From the NCBI GenBank assembly GCA_003331305.1, contig QOQB01000003.1:62001-126000 (forward strand): 64,000 bases of DNA, in the 5' to 3' direction. A model generated the notes under the pieces. That model did not search any database. It was not told the DNA's origin and saw nothing but the letters and a program-made list of their open reading frames with translations. Below, one piece after another: positions 57,981 through 64,000 of this stretch; the first letter of the stretch is position 1, and each line of letters opens with the position of its first letter. The translations under genes and the position numbers were made by a program. The stretch is from Flavobacteriales bacterium. GTDB taxonomy: Bacteria > Bacteroidota > Bacteroidia > Flavobacteriales > Flavobacteriaceae.

Positions 57981-59150
57981 ATGCATGGAAAACGTGTCAT
58001 TGTTGGACTTTCAGGAGGTGTAGACTCTAGCGTTGCCGCTTATTTGCTGTTACAACAGGGTTACGAGGTCATAGGCTTGTTTATGAAAAATTGGCACGAC
58101 GACTCCGTTACCATTTCTGATGAATGTCCTTGGCTTGAAGATAGCAACGATGCCATGCTTGTAGCCGATAAGCTAGGCATTCCCTTTCAGACAGTAGATT
58201 TGAGTGAGCAGTACAAGGCGCGTATTGTAGATTATATGTTTGCTGAATACCAACGGGGACGGACGCCAAACCCCGACGTGTTGTGCAATCGTGAAATTAA
58301 ATTCGATGTGTTTTTAGATATCGCACTATCATTAGGTGCTGATTTTGTAGCTACTGGGCACTACTGTCAAAAAGGAGAAATCAATACTGATACAAATACC
58401 ACATATCAACTCAAAGCTGGCGCTGATAATAACAAAGACCAGTCCTATTTTTTATGTCAACTGAACCAAGCGCAATTGGCAAAAACCTTGTTTCCCATTG
58501 GCGGATTGCAAAAAAGCGAAGTGCGTAATATTGCGACTGAACAAGGACTGATAACCGCCGAAAAACGCGACTCTCAAGGCTTGTGTTTTATTGGAAAAGT
58601 TAGCCTTCCTGATTTTTTACAGCAGAAACTTGCGGTAAAAAAAGGCGACATTATTCAAGTACCTGCTGCCCACCCAATGTATACTACATTACATAAAAAC
58701 ACCCCAGAGGAGTTGGCAAAAAAATACAGCTATTTCCATGAAGATGGCACTGTTGTTGGCACACATAATGGCGCTCACTTTTTTACAGTCGGGCAACGAA
58801 AAGGCCTAGCTGTTGGGGGTACAGTAGAACCCCTGTTTGTTTTAGCTACAGATGTTAAAACAAATACTATCTATGTAGGCGAGGGGAAAAACCATCCAGG
58901 GCTATATCGCCGTGCGCTATGGATGGCACAAGATGATGTACATTGGGTGCGCCCCGACTTACAATCGGATGAACCCATGCTAGTACAAGCCCGTATTCGT
59001 TATCGACAACCATTAGCATCCGCGAGATTACACCCAACTTCTAATGGGTTGTTTTTGGTTTTTGATGCACCACAATCAGCCATTGCCGCCGGGCAGTTTG
59101 CCGCTTGGTACTTGGAAAATGAATGTATTGGTTCTGGAGTTATTGGCTAA
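57981..59150 (+). CDS. mnmA: tRNA-specific 2-thiouridylase MnmA
   Basis: A 389-residue enzyme that thiolates U34 of Lys, Glu and Gln tRNAs. The PP-loop [15 protein letters not shown] is present at residues 9-23. The catalytic Cys pair is in [11 protein letters not shown] and SQGLCFIG. Its stop overlaps the convergent lysA stop by four bases. Confidence 0.96.
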   Translation: MHGKRVIVGLSGGVDSSVAAYLLLQQGYEVIGLFMKNWHDDSVTISDECPWLEDSNDAMLVADKLGIPFQTVDLSEQYKARIVDYMFAEYQRGRTPNPDVLCNREIKFDVFLDIALSLGADFVATGHYCQKGEINTDTNTTYQLKAGADNNKDQSYFLCQLNQAQLAKTLFPIGGLQKSEVRNIATEQGLITAEKRDSQGLCFIGKVSLPDFLQQKLAVKKGDIIQVPAAHPMYTTLHKNTPEELAKKYSYFHEDGTVVGTHNGAHFFTVGQRKGLAVGGTVEPLFVLATDVKTNTIYVGEGKNHPGLYRRALWMAQDDVHWVRPDLQSDEPMLVQARIRYRQPLASARLHPTSNGLFLVFDAPQSAIAAGQFAAWYLENECIGSGVIG

Positions 59151-60370
59151 GTCAACACGTTTTCTTTAAAATCCAAAACCACTTGGTTTTTTACCAAATC
59201 GTCAAAGCTTTCAGCTTGGCGTATAAGATGTGCTTCTTCATTGTGCCACAGTACTTCGGCAGGACGATAGCGGGAGTTGTAGTTGCTAGCCATACTAAAG
59301 CAGTACGCGCCTGCGTTGTGAAAACACAATACATCGCCTTCGCTGATTTCAGCAATTTTACGATTGTTTGCAAAGGTGTCAGTTTCACAAATATAACCAA
59401 CAACAGAGTAAAAGCGTTCACGTCCCTCTGGATTTGAAATGTTTTCAATACTATGTTGCGCACCATACAACATAGGACGTATCAAATGGTTAAACCCGCT
59501 ATTTACTTGCGCAAAAACAGTTGAGGTAGTCTGTTTTACCGAGTTTACTTCTGTTAAGAAATACCCTGCTTGACTTACCAAAAACTTTCCTGGCTCAAAG
59601 GCTAATACTAGTTCCTTGCCGTAGTCTGCGCAAAAAGCATTAAAGCGAACACTTAATTTTTCACCTAGTTCCTCAATATTGGTTTCGTTATCTCCTGATT
59701 TATACGGGACTTTAAAGCCGCTACCAAAGTCCAAAAAGTCTAAATCTGTAAAGTGACGTGCTGTGTCAAACAAAATTTCAGCAGCATGTAAAAATACTTC
59801 AATGTCTAAAATATCGCTTCCTGTATGCATATGTACGCCATTGATGTGCATGCCTGTATTTTTTACAATACGCAAAAGGTGTGGCATTTGGTGTATACTG
59901 ATGCCAAACTTTGAATCAATATGTCCCACAGAAATGTTTGCATTGCCACCTGCCATAATGTGTGGATTTATTCGAATACACACCGGGATATTTGGGTGTG
60001 CCGTACCAAATTGCTCTAATACGTCTAGGTTATCAATATTGATTTGAACGCCCAGCTTTGCTACTTCCTCAATTTCAGAAAGCGATACACCATTTGGGGT
60101 GTAAATTATTTCATTTGGTGCAACGCCTGCTGCAAGACCAAGTTGCACTTCTTGAATAGAAACGGTGTCTAATCCAGCACCCAGCTGATGCATCCATTTC
60201 AATACGCTCAGGTTAGAAAGCGCCTTAACGGCATAGTTGATTCGAAGATGTGGTACATCACTAAACGCTTGCGCAAGGCGTGTGTACTGATACTCCATTG
60301 TGTGGGCGTCATATACATATATTGGACTTCCGAACTCTTGACTTATTTGTACTAAATCTTGTTGCTGCAT
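59147..60370 (-). CDS. lysA: Diaminopimelate decarboxylase
   Basis: A PLP enzyme making lysine from meso-DAP. It is 407 residues from ATG 60370. An in-frame TTG at 60388 is rejected because it lies within the -7 promoter element. The PLP lysine is in [10 protein letters not shown]. The glycine-rich phosphate loop and the C-terminal [19 protein letters not shown] with the partner-site residues are intact. Confidence 0.94.
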   Translation of the reverse strand: MQQQDLVQISQEFGSPIYVYDAHTMEYQYTRLAQAFSDVPHLRINYAVKALSNLSVLKWMHQLGAGLDTVSIQEVQLGLAAGVAPNEIIYTPNGVSLSEIEEVAKLGVQINIDNLDVLEQFGTAHPNIPVCIRINPHIMAGGNANISVGHIDSKFGISIHQMPHLLRIVKNTGMHINGVHMHTGSDILDIEVFLHAAEILFDTARHFTDLDFLDFGSGFKVPYKSGDNETNIEELGEKLSVRFNAFCADYGKELVLAFEPGKFLVSQAGYFLTEVNSVKQTTSTVFAQVNSGFNHLIRPMLYGAQHSIENISNPEGRERFYSVVGYICETDTFANNRKIAEISEGDVLCFHNAGAYCFSMASNYNSRYRPAEVLWHNEEAHLIRQAESFDDLVKNQVVLDFKENVLT

Positions 60371-60385
60371 CGCAGGTAATTTCGG

Positions 60386-60393
60386 CAAATGTA
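60386..60393 (-). promoter_or_regulatory. -7 element of lysA
   Basis: TACATTTG on the minus strand, an exact TAnnTTTG match, 15 bases upstream of the ATG at 60370. It decides the start codon. Confidence 0.5.
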
Positions 60394-60510
60394 GGCCTTT
60401 GATAAATTATATTGAAGCTGAATTTTGAAATATATTAAAAATAAAACATATTGTTACATATACAACAAACATCTTTTTTGGTTTTATATGTAGATGCCCA
60501 TTTGATTGTC

Positions 60511-60518
60511 TATTTTTG
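60511..60518 (+). promoter_or_regulatory. -7 element of sucC
   Basis: TATTTTTG, exact TAnnTTTG, 17 bases before the sucC ATG at 60536. Confidence 0.5.
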
Positions 60519-60535
60519 CCCTTCAAACATAAATG

Positions 60536-61729
60536 ATGAATGTACACGAATACCAAGGAAAAGAGATTTTAGCCCAATTTGGTGTAGGTATTCAGCGAGG
60601 CGTTGTAGCCACTACCGCTGATCAAGCCGTTACTGCAGCCAAAAAACTTACTGAAGAAACAGGAACAGACTGGCATGTGATTAAAGCGCAAGTTCATGCG
60701 GGCGGTCGCGGAAAAGGCGGCGGTGTAAAACTTGCTAAATCGCTAGACGAGGTAGAAAAAATTGCCAACGAAATCATTGGAATGCAATTGGTTACGCCAC
60801 AAACTACAGCTGAGGGAAAAAAGGTACATCAGGTGTTGGTGGCTGAAGACGTGTACTACCCTGGAGATTCTGAGCCTAAGGAGTTTTATATATCGGTATT
60901 GCTTAATCGCGCTACAGGACGCAATATGATTATGTATTCAACAGAAGGTGGAATGGACATCGAAACTGTTGCTGAGAAAACGCCAGAACTTATTTTCACA
61001 GAAGAAATTGACCCAGCTGTTGGTTTGATACCCTTTCAAGCACGCAAAGTGGCTTTTAATCTTGGCTTATCGGGCGCAGCGTTTAAGGGGATGACCAAAT
61101 TTGTAACCGCATTATATAAAGCCTATGTAGGCGCAGATGCGGCATTGTTTGAAATCAATCCTGTGCTAAAAACATCCGATGATAAAATTATAGGTGTTGA
61201 CGCAAAAGTTACACTTGATGATAACGCCTTATTCCGTCATCCAGATTTTGAAGCCATGCGAGATATTCGAGAAGAAAATCCGACAGACGTGGCAGCTCGC
61301 GAAGTAGGGTTAAATTATGTAGCTCTCGATGGGAATGTCGGTTGTATGGTAAACGGAGCTGGTCTTGCTATGGCAACCATGGATTTGATTAAGCAAGCCG
61401 GTGGGGATCCTGCCAACTTCTTAGATGTAGGCGGAACAGCCGATGCAGCTCGTGTGGAAGCAGCCTTTCGTATCATTTTACAAGACCCTAAGGTTAAAGC
61501 TATTTTGATTAATATTTTTGGGGGTATTGTACGCTGCGACCGAGTGGCACAAGGAATAGTAGACGCGTATAAAAACATGGGAGACGCTATTAACATCCCT
61601 ATTATTGTCCGTCTTCAAGGAACCAACGCTGATATTGCCAAAAAGCTCATAGACGATTCAGGTCTTGAAGTACAAAGCGCTACTTTATTTCAAGAGGCTG
61701 CCGATAAGGTCCAGGAAGTTCTTCGCTAA
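60536..61729 (+). CDS. sucC: Succinyl-CoA ligase (ADP-forming) beta subunit
   Basis: TCA-cycle enzyme subunit, 397 residues, an ATP-grasp domain plus a CoA-ligase domain. It starts MNVHEYQGKEILAQFGV at the second of two adjacent ATGs, matching homologues. The motifs KAQVHAGGRGKGGG and the C-terminal FGGIVRCDRVA are intact. The alpha subunit gene (sucD) is not adjacent, unlike in E. coli. Confidence 0.95.
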   Translation: MNVHEYQGKEILAQFGVGIQRGVVATTADQAVTAAKKLTEETGTDWHVIKAQVHAGGRGKGGGVKLAKSLDEVEKIANEIIGMQLVTPQTTAEGKKVHQVLVAEDVYYPGDSEPKEFYISVLLNRATGRNMIMYSTEGGMDIETVAEKTPELIFTEEIDPAVGLIPFQARKVAFNLGLSGAAFKGMTKFVTALYKAYVGADAALFEINPVLKTSDDKIIGVDAKVTLDDNALFRHPDFEAMRDIREENPTDVAAREVGLNYVALDGNVGCMVNGAGLAMATMDLIKQAGGDPANFLDVGGTADAARVEAAFRIILQDPKVKAILINIFGGIVRCDRVAQGIVDAYKNMGDAINIPIIVRLQGTNADIAKKLIDDSGLEVQSATLFQEAADKVQEVLR

Positions 61730-61730
61730 T

Positions 61731-61775
61731 TGACAATATGTCACTAAAAATAACAACACAGCCGACATAATGTCA
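61731..61775. promoter_or_regulatory. Paired TGACA-N3-TGTCA operators before hsp20
   Basis: TGACA-ATA-TGTCA (61731-61743, perfect) and CGACA-TAA-TGTCA (61763-61775, one mismatch). Their centres are 32 bases apart, about three helical turns, so bound proteins would face the same side. The second lies directly before a TATGTTTC element (61778-61785) that is one base off the -7 consensus. Confidence 0.6.
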
Positions 61776-61805
61776 GTTATGTTTCAATGGTATGCATATT
61801 GCCGT

Positions 61806-61836
61806 GTGTTAGGTGTATAACATTAAAACCTAACAT
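61806..61836 (+). promoter_or_regulatory. hsp20 5' UTR stem-loop
   Basis: TGTTAGGT (61807-61814) pairs with ACCTAACA (61828-61835), extended by a G-U pair, around a 13-base loop. The stem ends two bases before the hsp20 ATG, in the place where the ribosome lands. Being short and AU-rich, it could melt with heat. Confidence 0.45.
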
Positions 61837-61837
61837 C

Positions 61838-62266
61838 ATGAATTTAGTACGCAGAAATACTAACCCATTATTTCCATCTTTATTGGATGAATTTTTCGGA
61901 ACAGGATTTCCGTTAACCACATCATCGGCGCGAGCACAAGTACCTTCCGTAAACATTGTAGAAACAGACACTGCTTTTGAGTTAACCGTTGCTGCTCCTG
62001 GAAAAACAAGAAAAGACTTCAACGTGGAGCTAGATGACCACGTGTTGACTGTTTCTAGTGAGTCTACGCATAAAGATGAAAATAAAACGGCACAGTTTAC
62101 ACGCCGTGAATTTACTTTCGATAGTTTCCAACGTAGTTTTAGACTACCCGAAACTATTGATACATCAGCAATCAATGCTACATACGATAACGGTATTTTG
62201 ACTATTGATTTGCCAAAATTGCAAGAAGCGATTCCTGAACCAAAAAAGCAGATTGAAATTAAGTAA
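61838..62266 (+). CDS. Hsp20/alpha-crystallin small heat-shock protein
   Basis: A 142-residue holdase chaperone. A short N-terminal arm (NPLFPSLLDEFFGTGFPL) leads into the alpha-crystallin domain (VNIVETDTAFELTVAAPG in part; the ATYDNGILTIDLPK block). The C-terminal tail has a PEPKKQIEIK ending with an I-x-I element. The start is set at 61838 (MNLVRRN). It has its own operator-like upstream region and a stem-loop next to the start. Confidence 0.94.
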   Translation: MNLVRRNTNPLFPSLLDEFFGTGFPLTTSSARAQVPSVNIVETDTAFELTVAAPGKTRKDFNVELDDHVLTVSSESTHKDENKTAQFTRREFTFDSFQRSFRLPETIDTSAINATYDNGILTIDLPKLQEAIPEPKKQIEIK

Positions 62267-62277
62267 TAGTTAGCGCA

Positions 62278-64000
62278 TTAAGCCAGCGTTTTTAGTTGCT
62301 GTTGCATACGCTCTATTTCATCTCTAAAATGAGCCGCTTGGATAAAATCCATATCCATAGCGGCTTTTTCCATGTCTTTTCGCGTCTTACGTACTTTGGC
62401 TTGAAGCGCTTCTTTAGATAAATAGGCGATGTCTTCTTTTTCCAAAGTCACAGGTTCGGGGGTAGTGTTCATACGCTCAAAAGTCTCGTCCAAAGCCTTG
62501 TTTAATGCCTGTGGTGTAATGTTATGCCTTTCGTTGAACGCCATTTGTTTTGCTCTACGGTATAGGGTTTCGTCAATTGTTTTTTGCATGCTTTTGGTTA
62601 CATTATCAGCATACATAATCGCCATACCGTTTAAGTTTCTGGCAGCCCTACCGACGGTTTGCGTCAGGGATCGTGCCGAACGTAAAAAACCTTCTTTGTC
62701 TGCATCCAAAATTGCCACTAAAGATACTTCGGGAAGGTCTAAGCCTTCTCGTAAGAGGTTTACGCCAATCAAAACATCGAATATTCCTTTGCGTAAATCA
62801 TGCATGATTTCAACCCGTTCAAGCGTATCGATATCACTGTGGATATACCGACAACGAATGGAAATACGAGAAAGGTACTTGGTAAGCTCCTCTGCCATGC
62901 GTTTGGTAAGTGTGGTCACCAAAACACGCTCGTCTTTTTCGGTACGCAGCTGGATTTCTTCTACTAAATCATCAATTTGATTTAAACTTGGACGTACTTC
63001 AATAATAGGATCAAGTAACCCAGTTGGACGGATAATTTGCTCCACATAAACGCCTTGTGTTTGCTCTAATTCATAGTCGGAAGGTGTCGCACTTACGTAA
63101 ATAACTTGCCGTTGCAATTGCTCAAATTCTTCATATTTTAACGGACGATTATCCATCGCAGCAGGTAAACGGAATCCGTATTCCACTAAATTCTCTTTTC
63201 GGCTACGGTCACCGCCATACATAGCATGTACTTGCGACAAGGTAACGTGACTTTCGTCCACGACCATTAAATAATCTTCTGGAAAATAATCCAATAAGCA
63301 GAATGGCCTTGTGCCAGGTGCACGCCCATCAATGTAACGCGAGTAATTTTCTATCCCCGAACAATAGCCTAACTCACGAATCATTTCCAAATCAAAATTG
63401 GTGCGCTCTTCTAAGCGTTTTGCTTCCAAATGTTTACCAATTTCTTTAAAATAATCTATTTGTGCGGTAAGGTCATCTTGGATTTGGTGGATGGCATTTT
63501 GTAGCACTTCGGGGGAAGTCGCAAACATATTTGCCGGGTATATGGTCAGTTGCTCAAAATTTTCTTTAATATTTCCCGTCAGTGGATCAAATACTTCGAT
63601 TGCTTCGATTTCATCTCCGAAAAAATGAATTTTAAACGCGTGATCAGCATAGCTAGGAAAAACGTCAATAACATCACCATTTACACGAAAATTCCCATGC
63701 AAAAAATCCGATGTAGTTCGCGCATAAAGACTTTGTACCAGTTGATGTAGTAGTTTTGTTCGGGGTATGGCTTGATCAACTTGAATATGAATCACGTTCT
63801 TTTTAAACTCTACAGGATTTCCAATTCCATAAAGACAAGATACGGAAGCCACTACAATCACGTCGCGGCGGCCCGAAAGCAATGAAGAAGTGGTGCTTAG
63901 CCGTAGTTTTTCAATTTCATCATTTATGGATAAGTCCTTTTCAATGTAGGTCCCAGATGTAGGGATATACGCTTCGGGCTGGTAATAATCGTAATAGGAC
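62278..64000 (-). CDS. uvrB: Excinuclease ABC subunit UvrB (5' partial)
   Basis: DNA helicase-like damage-verification subunit of nucleotide excision repair. The frame stays open to base 64000, where it reads YYDYYQPEAYIPTSGTYIEK, so the first roughly 90 residues (Walker A region) lie beyond the window. Visible are the beta-hairpin region at the window edge, the helicase domain 2 motifs (TLTKRMAEELTKYL; VGVNLLREGLDLPEVSLVAI in part), QTVGRAARN, and the C-terminal UVR domain that binds UvrC. It is convergent with hsp20 (11-base gap). Confidence 0.96.
   Translation of the reverse strand, partial: SYYDYYQPEAYIPTSGTYIEKDLSINDEIEKLRLSTTSSLLSGRRDVIVVASVSCLYGIGNPVEFKKNVIHIQVDQAIPRTKLLHQLVQSLYARTTSDFLHGNFRVNGDVIDVFPSYADHAFKIHFFGDEIEAIEVFDPLTGNIKENFEQLTIYPANMFATSPEVLQNAIHQIQDDLTAQIDYFKEIGKHLEAKRLEERTNFDLEMIRELGYCSGIENYSRYIDGRAPGTRPFCLLDYFPEDYLMVVDESHVTLSQVHAMYGGDRSRKENLVEYGFRLPAAMDNRPLKYEEFEQLQRQVIYVSATPSDYELEQTQGVYVEQIIRPTGLLDPIIEVRPSLNQIDDLVEEIQLRTEKDERVLVTTLTKRMAEELTKYLSRISIRCRYIHSDIDTLERVEIMHDLRKGIFDVLIGVNLLREGLDLPEVSLVAILDADKEGFLRSARSLTQTVGRAARNLNGMAIMYADNVTKSMQKTIDETLYRRAKQMAFNERHNITPQALNKALDETFERMNTTPEPVTLEKEDIAYLSKEALQAKVRKTRKDMEKAAMDMDFIQAAHFRDEIERMQQQLKTLA

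Noticed and set aside
60371-60388. TTG start for lysA
   Set aside because: The TTG is part of the TACATTTG promoter element, so it would lie upstream of the transcript.

Overview
The window is a chromosomal, housekeeping-rich segment from a member of the Flavobacteriia (phylum Bacteroidota). The evidence is: the repeated -7 promoter element TAnnTTTG, the near absence of Shine-Dalgarno sequences, the lineage-typical small proteins (Thx, DUF4295, DUF3467, DUF2851, a short PspC protein), a bacillithiol gene (bshC), and proteins that read as flavobacterial throughout. There is no 16S gene, so the genus cannot be fixed. I see no prophage, insertion sequence, CRISPR array or integrated element.

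Layout. 1-1610: end of an RluA-type pseudouridine synthase gene and yaaA. 1589-8820 (minus strand): a complete tryptophan operon, trpE-G-D-C-F-B, then mscL, then trpA and the tiny ribosomal protein gene thx. It is preceded by a full attenuator with a 14-residue leader peptide carrying two Trp codons. 8825-9867: a marR-yceI pair with a probable MarR operator. 9873-15417: a rhodanese lipoprotein, a DUF2851 gene broken by an in-frame stop, pspC, an amino-acid:cation symporter, an HhH protein and an acyl-CoA dehydrogenase. 15424-30573: the translation/transcription core (rpsU, xerC, hpf, four tRNAs, tuf, tRNA-Trp, secE, nusG, rplK, rplA, rplJ, rplL, rpoB, rpoC, DUF3467), closed by a bidirectional terminator.

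30586-44865: prfC, idi, a PTPS-family gene, a small unknown gene, alkB, a K+ channel, htpG, a candidate structured RNA, fabH, a solute:Na+ symporter, recR, a glycosyltransferase, an E2 acyltransferase, a DEDDh exonuclease, an FAH-family hydrolase and cinA. 44904-51120: rpmB-rpmG-DUF4295, ftsY, an amidase lipoprotein, rimO and bshC. 51170-64000: guaA, a LysM/receptor-fold protein, pyrG, yidC, mnmA, lysA, sucC, an hsp20 gene with a paired operator, and uvrB, which runs off the end.

Most of the novelty is regulatory. The main points are the trp attenuator; the single strong Shine-Dalgarno sequence, in front of rpsU; a promoter-to-terminator transcript between htpG and fabH that folds as a three-way junction; a repeated placement of the -7 element only 3-5 bases before start codons, which predicts leaderless mRNAs; duplicated TGACA-N3-TGTCA sites before hsp20; and two genes interrupted by single in-frame stop codons. 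No wholly new multi-gene system was recognised.
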